Shown piece after piece: positions 5,749 through 12,358 of a stretch of DNA of 12,358 nucleotides. Source of the DNA: Micavibrio_A sp964423095 (GTDB lineage: Bacteria > Pseudomonadota > Alphaproteobacteria > Micavibrionales > Micavibrionaceae). Position 1 is the stretch's first letter; the number at the start of each line of letters is the position of its first letter. A program made the position numbers and the translations under genes. The notes beneath the pieces were generated by a model. That model worked only from the letters and a program-made list of their open reading frames with translations, made no database searches and had not been told where the DNA came from. The stretch is from the NCBI GenBank assembly GCA_964423095.1, contig CAYRDI010000051.1:1-12358 (forward strand), in the 5' to 3' direction.

Positions 5749-6399
5749 GTGGACAACACCAGACCTTTACAACAACAGCACCCCGCCAAACCGGATGACT
5801 CTATTCATTCTGTCGCCCACAATATGGCGGAACTGCTCAGTCAGATCGGACAGATGGAAACCTTCATCAAACGCCGTTTTGATGAAATTTCCATGGAAAT
5901 CAATGCGACCTCGCAACAGATCGACATGTCCGAAACGGATATGGCCAAACGGTTTGGCGAAATTATCGGTGTCATCAATTCCATTTCGTTCAGCGGCGAT
6001 GGCACCACCCCCGCCAATACGGGCGTGGAACTGGAGGCCGTGATCGCCGAAACGGCCAAGGCCGCCAATACCATTCTCGATAATTGCGACAAAATGAACG
6101 ATCTCCTCTATCCCGAGGATACGGCCGTTCTTTCCACGGACGAAGGGCGGGAAGAATATCTGAACAAACTGCGCGACGGCGTCCAGAACATCATGATGGC
6201 CTGTTCGTTCCAGGACATCGCAGGACAGCGCATCCGTAAGACGCTGGAAAGTATCAGCAGCCTCGAAGATCGCATCACAGGGGCCCTGGAAGGGCTCGGC
6301 ATCGGTGCGGAAAACATCAAGGCTGCCGCCGATGAATCTTCGCAAAAAGTGACCCAAAGCGGGGCATCGCAGGACGACATCGACGCGTTGTTCCGGTAA
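5749..6399 (+). CDS. cheZ: CheZ-like chemotaxis protein phosphatase
   Basis: CheZ removes phosphate from the response regulator CheY-P and so ends the flagellar switching signal. The 216-residue protein fits the family (about 200-220). Residues 25-80 and 95-190 are long helices, as in the CheZ four-helix dimer. The catalytic segment is ACSFQDIAGQRIRKTLESI: Asp156 and Gln160 match the E. coli D143-x-x-x-Q147 pair that contacts CheY. After a flexible linker (191-206) the C-terminus reads SQDDIDALFR, like the CheY-binding tail of CheZ. The start is GTG at 5749, with AAGGG nine bases upstream; the next ATG would remove 25 residues. No other chemotaxis or flagellar gene is in the window, so its CheY partner must be elsewhere. 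Confidence 0.82.
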   Translation: MDNTRPLQQQHPAKPDDSIHSVAHNMAELLSQIGQMETFIKRRFDEISMEINATSQQIDMSETDMAKRFGEIIGVINSISFSGDGTTPANTGVELEAVIAETAKAANTILDNCDKMNDLLYPEDTAVLSTDEGREEYLNKLRDGVQNIMMACSFQDIAGQRIRKTLESISSLEDRITGALEGLGIGAENIKAAADESSQKVTQSGASQDDIDALFR

Positions 6400-6471
6400 C
6401 GGATTTTTAACCGCTTTCCCCCGCCCTTTTTCGCCCAAACAATTAGTTCGAATTTTATGCAAAGTTAAAAG

Positions 6472-6512
6472 CGTCTTCAGGACCTTCGCATAGGATGGTC
6501 TTCAAGGAGACG
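6472..6512 (+). promoter_or_regulatory. Weak leader hairpin before the 6517 gene
   Basis: CGTCT (6472-6476) can pair with AGACG (6508-6512), and inside it GACC (6481-6484) with GGTC (6497-6500). The AAGGAG ribosome binding site (6504-6509) is partly inside the outer stem. The stems are short and interrupted, so a regulatory role is uncertain. Confidence 0.2.
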
Positions 6513-6516
6513 ATCC

Positions 6517-6852
6517 ATGAGCAACCTCGTAAACACCAACGCAACGAAACCGGCACCGGGCACGACGGACAGTCTGTTCGGGATGGTCCTTGCACAGGCC
6601 TTTACGGCGTTTGCTTATGGCCCCTTGATCGACCAGATCTGGGATGCCGCCGAGATTGCCTCCGAAGCCTACGAAGACCGTATGGTCTCAAAAAAACGGA
6701 CAAACGGCCGTGTGTTTGAACTGGGTGTTTCTTCCGGCCTTGCCGGAGATTTCGGACGGATGGCAACGGGTTGGGCGGACTCCCGTGGCCACCGCCCGTT
6801 CTTTGCCGCGCCCGAAGCGCGCGATTGGCCCGCCCCCGCGTTAGCCGCATAA
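6517..6852 (+). CDS. Hypothetical protein, 111 residues
   Basis: I do not recognise this small protein. The start is well supported: AAGGAG lies seven bases before the ATG. Residues 1-18 are polar (Asn/Thr/Pro). Residues 19-55 look helical and amphipathic (SLFGMVLAQAFTAFAYGPLIDQIWDAAEIASEAYED), possibly a membrane-surface or oligomerising helix but too polar for a clear transmembrane segment. A basic SKKRTNGR follows, then a Gly-rich part and a disordered Pro/Ala-rich tail (residues 95-111). It stands between the CheZ-like gene and another unknown gene. The good ribosome binding site and clean reading frame argue for a real gene. Confidence 0.7.
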   Translation: MSNLVNTNATKPAPGTTDSLFGMVLAQAFTAFAYGPLIDQIWDAAEIASEAYEDRMVSKKRTNGRVFELGVSSGLAGDFGRMATGWADSRGHRPFFAAPEARDWPAPALAA

Positions 6853-6863
6853 AGCAAAAACAA

Positions 6864-6899
6864 TTCAACCACTTGGAACCTTGTGCTACAATGGTTTCA
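6864..6899 (+). promoter_or_regulatory. Extended -10 promoter placing transcription start at the ATG
   Basis: TGCTACAAT (6884-6892) is an extended -10 element: TACAAT matches five of six consensus bases with TG in the right place. TTCAAC (6864-6869) is a poor -35 at 17 bases. The expected start point, about seven bases past the -10, is the A of the ATG at 6899, implying a leaderless message. Confidence 0.55.
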
Positions 6900-7855
6900 T
6901 GTCCGGGGAATTCAAATCCACATTGCTGCGTGAAAAATTCATCTTGCGGGACCCCGCGGGGGATTTGTCCGATGCGCCGCCCGTGGTGGCGTTGAGCAAC
7001 AGGATGGTCCTGCCGCTGACCAGCCCCATCGGTGAAGAACCGGAAACCTATGTCGTGCGCACCCAGAACATGCATTCCTGCGTCCGGCTGTGCGGAGCCA
7101 TTGCGAAAGAATATTTCGACCGCGGGGCCATGATGCGCCGGGTAACCCCGTTCCGGTGGGACGGGCTGTGGCGCGATGTCATCAAGGGATACGAAAAAGA
7201 TTGGAACCCCGCCATCTGGTGCGCGATCTATCATAAGGGCCGCGTGATTTATGAATATGGCGAACGGCATCCCTTCCTTGACATCATCGAACAATGCGAT
7301 GCCGCCAACAAACAAAATTACGGGGAATCCGTCGCCTTTGCCGAAGCCGCCTTTCAACGGGCCGGCAAGGAAGTCAAAATCGAGCATGATTCCAATATCG
7401 CGCTGATCATGTCGATTACAGAGGACGAAGCCAAAGGCGGCGTCATCCTGCGTGGGGCAAACCGCAAAACCACGTTCAATTACACGGTCAAACGCAAAAA
7501 ATTTGGCGGGGAAGACCTCCGCATTCCCACCGTCCTGACCGTATCCGCCGCGTTTTTAGAAGGTGTGCAACTCGCCTTTTCCGTCGGTATGATCAACAAG
7601 AAACGTGCCCTTAACATCGCCGAAAAATATTCAGACGAAGATAGAAAAGGCAAGCGCGGTGCCGAACGGCTCGCCAATCTCAACCGCGCTATCGAAGGAC
7701 TGGAAAATAAATACTCCGTCAATTACCGCCCGGACCGGCCCGATTTCCAGCAAATGGTGCGTGAAGCCGAAGAGTTCGCCACAAAGATCCTAAGCCCGCA
7801 AATCCAGGAAAAACTGGCCAAAGGCGAGCTGGATTCCAAGGACTGGGTGACCTGA
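6899..7855 (+). CDS. Hypothetical protein, 318 residues, probably leaderless
   Basis: I do not recognise a family. The protein is soluble in appearance, without signal peptide or membrane helix. The N-terminal part (1-60) begins MSGEFKSTLLREKFILRD. A middle region contains WDGLWRDVIKGYEKDWNPAIWCAIYHKGRVIYEYGERHPFLDIIEQCD (about 90-137), likely alpha/beta with several Trp and Tyr, and then a strand-rich part (KIEHDSNIALIMSITEDEAKGGVILRG). The C-terminal 80 residues are highly charged helices (AEKYSDEDRKGKRGAERLANLNRAIEGLENKY; DFQQMVREAEEFATKIL). The ATG at 6899 is preferred over a TTG at 6881 because the -10 element overlaps the latter. A hairpin terminator overlaps the stop codon. The gene is thus a single transcription unit. 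Confidence 0.75.
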   Translation: MSGEFKSTLLREKFILRDPAGDLSDAPPVVALSNRMVLPLTSPIGEEPETYVVRTQNMHSCVRLCGAIAKEYFDRGAMMRRVTPFRWDGLWRDVIKGYEKDWNPAIWCAIYHKGRVIYEYGERHPFLDIIEQCDAANKQNYGESVAFAEAAFQRAGKEVKIEHDSNIALIMSITEDEAKGGVILRGANRKTTFNYTVKRKKFGGEDLRIPTVLTVSAAFLEGVQLAFSVGMINKKRALNIAEKYSDEDRKGKRGAERLANLNRAIEGLENKYSVNYRPDRPDFQQMVREAEEFATKILSPQIQEKLAKGELDSKDWVT

Positions 7856-7865
7856 CACCCTTTTT
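7845..7865 (+). terminator. Intrinsic terminator overlapping the stop codon of the 6899 gene
   Basis: GGGTG (7845-7849) and CACCC (7856-7860) form a 5-bp GC-rich stem with TTTTT after it. The stop TGA (7853-7855) lies in the loop. The stem is short, so termination may be partial. Confidence 0.55.
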
Positions 7866-7866
7866 A

Positions 7867-7895
7867 TTGACATAAGATTATTTTCTTCCTATAGA
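7867..7895 (+). promoter_or_regulatory. Sigma70-type promoter of the 7911 gene
   Basis: A perfect -35 TTGACA (7867-7872) is followed after 17 bases by TATAGA (7890-7895). Transcription should start near 7902, giving a leader of 10-20 bases. AAACCCAT (7896-7903) can pair, with one bulged G, with ATGGGGTTT (7911-7919), which covers the first possible start codon. Confidence 0.75.
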
Positions 7896-7910
7896 AACCC
7901 ATACGAAAAT

Positions 7911-8927
7911 ATGGGGTTTGCTATGTTACCGATTATCCTGTCGCCAAAGGTCATTGAGGCTTTCAAAACAAAATTGAAAACCTCACTCGCCGCTGTCGGG
8001 TACAATGACAGCGACCAGAACAAAATTGCCGATGCGGCCACAGATATTTTTGCCGCCATCGCCCGCGCCAATCCTTTAAAACCCAAAACCCTGCCCGATA
8101 CCGGGCCCGATGTCCTTACAACATTGCGTAAGCTCGGCGGCGGACGTGCCGCCAAAACCGAACTTTTGAAAAATCCGGCTCATTTATTTGAAACGCACGA
8201 TATTAAAGTACCGGTACGGGATATTACCGATACCGAGCCCGCCAGAACACCCGAGACAACAACCCAAACAGCGCAAAGAAAACCCCGTCTGCCACGATCA
8301 CCGCAAAAAAGAAGTGATACGGCCCTCGTCTTTTCCGTTGAAGATATTATTGAAGCCGCAAAAGACGAATATAAAAACTCCGGCCTTCGTCCCGATACGA
8401 CCTTGGGAAAAATTGAAACGGGGCAGCTTTCTGGAACCAATTGGTCAAAAATTTACGGGGCCATACAAAATAATGCCGTGTTAATGAACCCCGAAGGATT
8501 TACCCGTCTTTCACAGATTTTCGATGTTGCCATGATCGGTGTCAGACATAAACCATGCAAGCCTGAAAAGGCCCGCAAAGCCTTTTGTGAGGTCTTTGAT
8601 ATCGCTGCTGGATTTGTTCCGACGGATATTTTCCATTTGAATAAACGACGTGAAGACAGCTATGCCCGCCTTCCCTATGTTTTCAGAATGCTCGAAGATT
8701 CCCTCATTGAAATGCAAAAAGCCAGAACCACCCCGCTAACGTCCTTTGATACCATCGATAAAGGATCGCTCGCCGGAATGGGGTTGGATTTTGAAACAGT
8801 CAACGATATGTTTTTCAAAGCCAAGAACGATTTTCCGGAATTTCCGTTTCACAGCCTTGGCGATTTTATCGCATTCCAGAATATTTACCGGAAAGCAAAA
8901 ATAATTTTGCCGGAACAAAAACCTTAA
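7911..8927 (+). CDS. Hypothetical protein with two degenerate internal repeats
   Basis: I do not recognise a family for this 338-residue, Lys-rich, soluble-looking protein. Residues 1-95 are helical. Residues 100-135 form a Pro/Thr/Arg-rich linker. Two similar segments follow: 142-207, containing TLGKIETGQLSGTNWSKIYGAI, and 261-327, containing SFDTIDKGSLAGMGLDFETV. Both share the pattern I-x-x-G-x-L-x-G and then a Phe-rich helix. The first also recalls a loosely remembered motif of unknown function (SGxI..GxxWxxIdxAL); I give this little weight. The start may be ATG 7911 or, with GGGG six bases upstream, ATG 7923. Base composition differs: sampled 60-base lines at 8641-8880 have about 45-47% GC, against 52-67% in sampled lepA lines. 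That may mean foreign origin or low expression. It has its own promoter. Confidence 0.75.
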   Translation: MGFAMLPIILSPKVIEAFKTKLKTSLAAVGYNDSDQNKIADAATDIFAAIARANPLKPKTLPDTGPDVLTTLRKLGGGRAAKTELLKNPAHLFETHDIKVPVRDITDTEPARTPETTTQTAQRKPRLPRSPQKRSDTALVFSVEDIIEAAKDEYKNSGLRPDTTLGKIETGQLSGTNWSKIYGAIQNNAVLMNPEGFTRLSQIFDVAMIGVRHKPCKPEKARKAFCEVFDIAAGFVPTDIFHLNKRREDSYARLPYVFRMLEDSLIEMQKARTTPLTSFDTIDKGSLAGMGLDFETVNDMFFKAKNDFPEFPFHSLGDFIAFQNIYRKAKIILPEQKP

Positions 8928-8936
8928 ACGTATATT
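8907..8936 (+). promoter_or_regulatory. Tentative promoter of the HIT-like gene
   Basis: TTGCCG (8907-8912) and TATATT (8931-8936) are 18 bases apart, matching four and five of six consensus bases. The -35 element lies inside the end of the previous gene. Transcription would start about ten bases before the ATG at 8955, which has no clear ribosome binding site. Confidence 0.35.
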
Positions 8937-8954
8937 TTAAATTGGCCCCAAATT

Positions 8955-9710
8955 ATGTCCTTAAACCTGAACCCCTTATACCTTCCCTGCGATGTTGAAC
9001 ACAAAAACGGTCTTTGGGCCACGTTCAACAACAAGGCGGGGTATGCCTGTTCGCCGGATGGGTATCTTCTGACGATGGCACCAAAAGGATTTGCGCGGCT
9101 GGATGATCTAAACCCCACCGAAGAAAGAGATTTCTGGGATTTTACCTTTACCCTCGCGGCCGAAGGCATAGACAATCCCGAAAAAAGAGGGTCCCGCCTA
9201 CAACCTCCTTTGCGCAAATGTCTTTCCCCCTGCCGCGTGGCAGTTGGTTTGAACGACGGCATCTACGCCGGACAAAGTATCGGGGCGGTCCATGCACACA
9301 CGATCTGGGTGGGCAAACAAAACCCGGCCTTTGATATGGATCTGGAAGAATCTCTTACGGAACAAAGAACAATACTCTACGGGGATGACGATTCTTACTA
9401 TTCATGTGCCGCCACGGAAATCCAACTGACCCCCGCCCGCTATGCCGAACAGATCCGTAGTGCGCGGCATTTTCTGGCCAAAGAATTTACGCTATTGGAT
9501 AAGCCATGCTTTTCCATCTACACCAAGCAGGCATCGCCCGATGATCCCCGCGACGGCGCGGCCATCGTCATCGAAAGCTGGACGGCGGATCATCCTTCAA
9601 TCATCAGCGTCTCGGATGCTTTTCGGGCCTTTGGAGGCATACGCCCGTTAAAAAAATACGCCAGCCCACAGGAGCTGACGTATTCGCATTTTGAAAAAGT
9701 GCCCTCTTAA
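8955..9710 (+). CDS. HIT-superfamily protein with incomplete histidine triad
   Basis: This 251-residue protein resembles histidine-triad nucleotide hydrolases or transferases. The helix region around GFARLDDLNPTEERDFWDF (45-63) matches the place where HIT proteins carry an acidic helix. GLNDGIYAGQSIG (98-110) matches the conserved strand-turn before the triad. The triad itself reads AVHAHTIW (111-118) where family members have H-x-H-x-H-x-x: the first His is Ala111, while His113 (the nucleophile position) and His115 remain. Typical HIT proteins have 110-150 residues; here about 130 residues follow the motif and I recognise no domain in them. Residual nucleotide binding or a changed substrate is possible; family placement rests on motif only. 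Its stop codon overlaps that of acnA, tail to tail. Confidence 0.65.
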   Translation: MSLNLNPLYLPCDVEHKNGLWATFNNKAGYACSPDGYLLTMAPKGFARLDDLNPTEERDFWDFTFTLAAEGIDNPEKRGSRLQPPLRKCLSPCRVAVGLNDGIYAGQSIGAVHAHTIWVGKQNPAFDMDLEESLTEQRTILYGDDDSYYSCAATEIQLTPARYAEQIRSARHFLAKEFTLLDKPCFSIYTKQASPDDPRDGAAIVIESWTADHPSIISVSDAFRAFGGIRPLKKYASPQELTYSHFEKVPS

Positions 9711-12358
9711 GCAGCTGCGGATTTCGCAGACACAAGGCTACGCAGCACGTAGTGCAAAATACCGCCGTTTTTCATGTAATCGATTTCATCCGCCGTATCG
9801 ATGCGGCAGAGAAGTTTAACCTCCTGCTTCGATCCGTCTTTGCGCGTAATCGTCAACGTCACATCGGAAAGCGGTTTCAAATCCCCTTCCACGCCCGTGA
9901 CATCAAAAGTTTCCGTGCCGTCGAGTTTCAGGTCATGGCGCGTCATGCCATCCTTGAACACCAGCGGCAGAACGCCCATCCCCACGAGGTTCGATCTGTG
10001 AATGCGTTCGAAAGATTCCGCAATCACGGCCTTCACACCGAGCAACGTCGTCCCCTTTGCGGCCCAGTCACGGGAAGATCCCGTGCCATATTCTTTCCCG
10101 GCGATCACGACCAGAGGCGTGCCTTCGGCTTCATACTTCATGCAGGCATCATAGATCGGCATTTCTTCACCGTTATATTTGGTAAAGCCACCCTCCTTGC
10201 CGCCCAGCAATTCGTTTTTAATACGAATGTTGGCGAACGTGCCGCGCATCATGACTTCATGGTTCCCGCGGCGCGCGCCGTAAGAGTTGAAGTCGATCGG
10301 TTGAACGCCATTGGCGATCAGGTATTTACCGGCCGGTGAATCTTTTTTGATCGATCCAGCGGGGGAAATGTGGTCGGTCGTGATGGAATCTCCGAACAGG
10401 GCCATCAATTTTGCCCCCTTTACGTTGGAAATCGTTCCGGCCTTGTGGCTCATCCCTTCAAAGTACGGCGGGTTCTGAACGTATGTGGATTTGGAATCCC
10501 AGCCGTAGGTTTCGGAATTCGCCGCGCCTTTGATGTCCTGCCATTCCTGCGGCCCCAAAAAGACGTTGGAATAACGGGATTTGAACATTTCGGGCGTTAA
10601 GCACATAGCCACCGTATCGGCCACTTCCTTGTTCGATGGCCAGATGTCTTTCAGATAAACATCCTTGCCGTCTTTTCCTTTGCCGATAGGGTCTTTGAAC
10701 AGGTCGATCTTCATGGAACCCGCAATCGCATACGCCACCACCAGCGGCGGGGATGCCAGGTAGTTTGCCTTCACATGCGGGTTGATCCGGCCTTCGAAGT
10801 TGCGGTTACCGGACAGCACGCCCGCCACCGTTAAATCACCTTCGGTCACGGCCTTTGCAATCGGTTCCGGCAGAGGGCCGGAGTTCCCGATACAGGTCGT
10901 ACAACCATAACCGACGAGATTGAACCCGACCGCATCCAGATGTTTGGAAAGATCGGCCTTATTGAGATAATCCGTCACCACCTGCGATCCCGGTGCCAGC
11001 GAGGTCTTTACCCAGGGCTTGCGGGTCAGGCCGAGTTCATGCGCCTTTTTGGCGACGAGACCGGCGGCCACCATCACGGACGGGTTGGATGTGTTGGTAC
11101 ACGATGTAATGGCGGCAATCGTCACTGCGCCGTCTTCCAGCGCGTAATCCGCACCGTCCACTTTCACCTTTTTACCCGACAGGTTTTCCAGAGCCGCAAA
11201 ATTCGGCGCGGCGTCTTTCAATAAAATACGGTCCTGCGGGCGTTTCGGGCCAGCGATGGACGGTTCAACGTCGGAGAGGTCCAGCGAGAGTGTATCGGTA
11301 AAGACAGGCTCATGCCCCTTCTCTCTCCAAAAGCCTTGTTCTTTCGCATAGGCTTCGACCAGCTTGACGCGGGCCTCATCGCGGCCCGTAAAGCGCAGGT
11401 AACGAATGGTTTCCTCATCGATCGGGAAGAACCCGCATGTTGCGCCGTATTCCGGTGCCATGTTGGCGATCGTTGCGCGGTCGGCCAAAGACATATGGTC
11501 CAACCCGTCGCCATAAAATTCGACGAACTTGTTCACAACGCCCTTTTTACGGAGCATTTGCGTGACGATCAGCACGAGGTCTGTTGCCGTTGTCCCTTCT
11601 TTCATTTTTCCTGTGATTTTGAACCCGATGACTTCAGGGATCAGCATCGAAACAGGCTGGCCCAGCATTGCGGCTTCGGCCTCGATCCCGCCGACACCCC
11701 AGCCGAGTACGGCCAAACCGTTGACCATCGTCGTGTGAGAATCCGTGCCCACCAGCGTATCGGGGAAGGCCACATCCTTGCCCATCTGGTCTTTTTCTAC
11801 CCAGACGGTTTGCGCAAGATATTCCAAATTCACCTGGTGGCAAATCCCCGTGCCCGGCGGCACGACGCGGAAATTATTGAACGCCTTTTGCCCCCAGCGC
11901 AGGAATTGGTAACGCTCGATATTCTGTTTGAATTCTTCTTCGACGTTTCTTTGAAATGCAATGGGCGACCCGAATTCATTGACCATCACGGAGTGGTCGA
12001 TGACGAGGTCAACGGCGCACAGCGGATTGATTTTTTGCGGATCGCCACCCAGCGCCTTTGTCGCTTCGCGCATCGCGGCAAGGTCAACCACAGCCGGAAC
12101 GCCCGTAAAATCCTGCATCAGCACGCGGGCCGGACGGTACGCGATTTCGGCATCGGATTTTTTGTTTTTCTGCCAGTCCACAACGGCCTGCACATCGTTC
12201 ACGGTTACGGAACGTCCGTCTTCGAAACGGAGCATGTTTTCAAGAAGCACTTTCAAGGTAAAAGGCAGCTTTGAAATATCGCCGAACTTTTCCGCCGCGC
12301 TTTTCAGCGAGAAGTAATCGTAACTCTTGCCGTCGACGGTGAGCGTTTTGCGGGCTTT
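9707..12358 (-). CDS. acnA: Aconitate hydratase A, 5' end cut by the window
   Basis: Aconitase converts citrate to isocitrate through cis-aconitate in the TCA cycle, using a [4Fe-4S] cluster. The reading frame is open to the last base of the window, so 883 residues are encoded here and only about ten N-terminal residues should be missing. The 34 residues before the TTG codon at 12256 (starting KARKTLTVDGKSYDYFSL) are typical aconitase A sequence, so that TTG is not the start. Cluster ligands are visible: Cys420 in TSCTNTSNP, and Cys486 and Cys489 in GYGCTTCIGNSGPL. Other signatures are DSHTTMVNGLAVLGWGVGGIEAEA, GTGSSRDWAAKGTTLLGVKAVIAESFERIHRSNLVGMGVLPL and the final TADEIDYMKNGGILHYVLR. The type is AcnA/IRP-like, not AcnB. 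No terminator is seen before it runs into the 3' end of the HIT-like gene. Confidence 0.98.
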   Translation of the reverse strand, partial: KARKTLTVDGKSYDYFSLKSAAEKFGDISKLPFTLKVLLENMLRFEDGRSVTVNDVQAVVDWQKNKKSDAEIAYRPARVLMQDFTGVPAVVDLAAMREATKALGGDPQKINPLCAVDLVIDHSVMVNEFGSPIAFQRNVEEEFKQNIERYQFLRWGQKAFNNFRVVPPGTGICHQVNLEYLAQTVWVEKDQMGKDVAFPDTLVGTDSHTTMVNGLAVLGWGVGGIEAEAAMLGQPVSMLIPEVIGFKITGKMKEGTTATDLVLIVTQMLRKKGVVNKFVEFYGDGLDHMSLADRATIANMAPEYGATCGFFPIDEETIRYLRFTGRDEARVKLVEAYAKEQGFWREKGHEPVFTDTLSLDLSDVEPSIAGPKRPQDRILLKDAAPNFAALENLSGKKVKVDGADYALEDGAVTIAAITSCTNTSNPSVMVAAGLVAKKAHELGLTRKPWVKTSLAPGSQVVTDYLNKADLSKHLDAVGFNLVGYGCTTCIGNSGPLPEPIAKAVTEGDLTVAGVLSGNRNFEGRINPHVKANYLASPPLVVAYAIAGSMKIDLFKDPIGKGKDGKDVYLKDIWPSNKEVADTVAMCLTPEMFKSRYSNVFLGPQEWQDIKGAANSETYGWDSKSTYVQNPPYFEGMSHKAGTISNVKGAKLMALFGDSITTDHISPAGSIKKDSPAGKYLIANGVQPIDFNSYGARRGNHEVMMRGTFANIRIKNELLGGKEGGFTKYNGEEMPIYDACMKYEAEGTPLVVIAGKEYGTGSSRDWAAKGTTLLGVKAVIAESFERIHRSNLVGMGVLPLVFKDGMTRHDLKLDGTETFDVTGVEGDLKPLSDVTLTITRKDGSKQEVKLLCRIDTADEIDYMKNGGILHYVLRSLVSAKSAAA

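Noticed and set aside
6602..7387. Long minus-strand open frame (261 codons)
   Set aside because: It lies opposite two plus-strand frames with ribosome binding or promoter signals, has arginine/proline-rich antisense-type composition, and no motif.
2951..9710. A linked multi-gene defence or secretion system
   Set aside because: The genes are singly transcribed or divergent housekeeping and unknown genes; no nuclease, helicase, toxin-antitoxin, transposase or phage motif is visible.
12254..12256. TTG as the start of aconitase
   Set aside because: The frame stays open to the window edge and encodes typical aconitase A N-terminal sequence upstream of this codon.
11312..12274. 320-codon plus-strand frame inside acnA
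   Set aside because: It is the antisense shadow of a clear aconitase reading frame; its His/Arg/Phe-rich product has no motif.

Overview
The window looks like a piece of an alphaproteobacterial chromosome. The evidence is the divergence pattern of LepA, PrmB, aconitase A and a CheZ-type phosphatase, the moderately high GC of the housekeeping genes, and a palindromic repeat of the GTCATCCCG...CGGGATCCAG type. A Micavibrio-like or Rhodospirillales-like lineage is my best guess, but nothing here proves genus. I see no tRNA, rRNA, CRISPR array, transposase, integrase or phage gene. Every gap between genes is under 200 bp.

Layout, left to right. A bidirectional terminator (3-28) follows a minus-strand lipoprotein with a peptidase-inhibitor I78 domain (65-487). 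lepA, encoding the translational GTPase EF4, runs on the plus strand (599-2419); a palindromic repeat begins at its stop codon (2417-2499). A small PEGA-like lipoprotein (2573-2950) follows, preceded by a hairpin that covers its ribosome binding site. It converges with an unknown minus-strand gene (2964-3515). Upstream of that on the minus strand is an HU-family DNA-binding protein with a Lys/Ala/Pro-rich N-terminal tail (3673-4104) and its own terminator (3617-3652). prmB, the methyltransferase for ribosomal protein L3, diverges from the HU gene (4287-5219); its leader holds a terminator and an alternative antiterminator pairing.

The middle part has a small unknown minus-strand gene (5229-5576) divergent from a CheZ-like chemotaxis phosphatase (5749-6399). 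A palindrome lies between them. Three genes without recognised function follow on the plus strand: 6517-6852, 6899-7855 (probably leaderless) and 7911-8927 (clear promoter, lower GC, internal repeats). A HIT-superfamily protein lacking the first histidine of its triad (8955-9710) then converges on acnA (9707-12358, minus, 5' end cut by the window). The two stop codons share the four bases TTAA.

How the genes fit together. LepA, PrmB and the HU protein serve translation and the nucleoid, acnA the TCA cycle, and CheZ motility control. There is no large operon: genes are mostly single or divergent, each with its own signals. I do not see one coherent new multi-gene system. The least explained parts are the unknown genes at 6517-8927, the degenerate HIT protein, the tailed HU protein, and three structured leaders (lepA, the 2573 lipoprotein, prmB).
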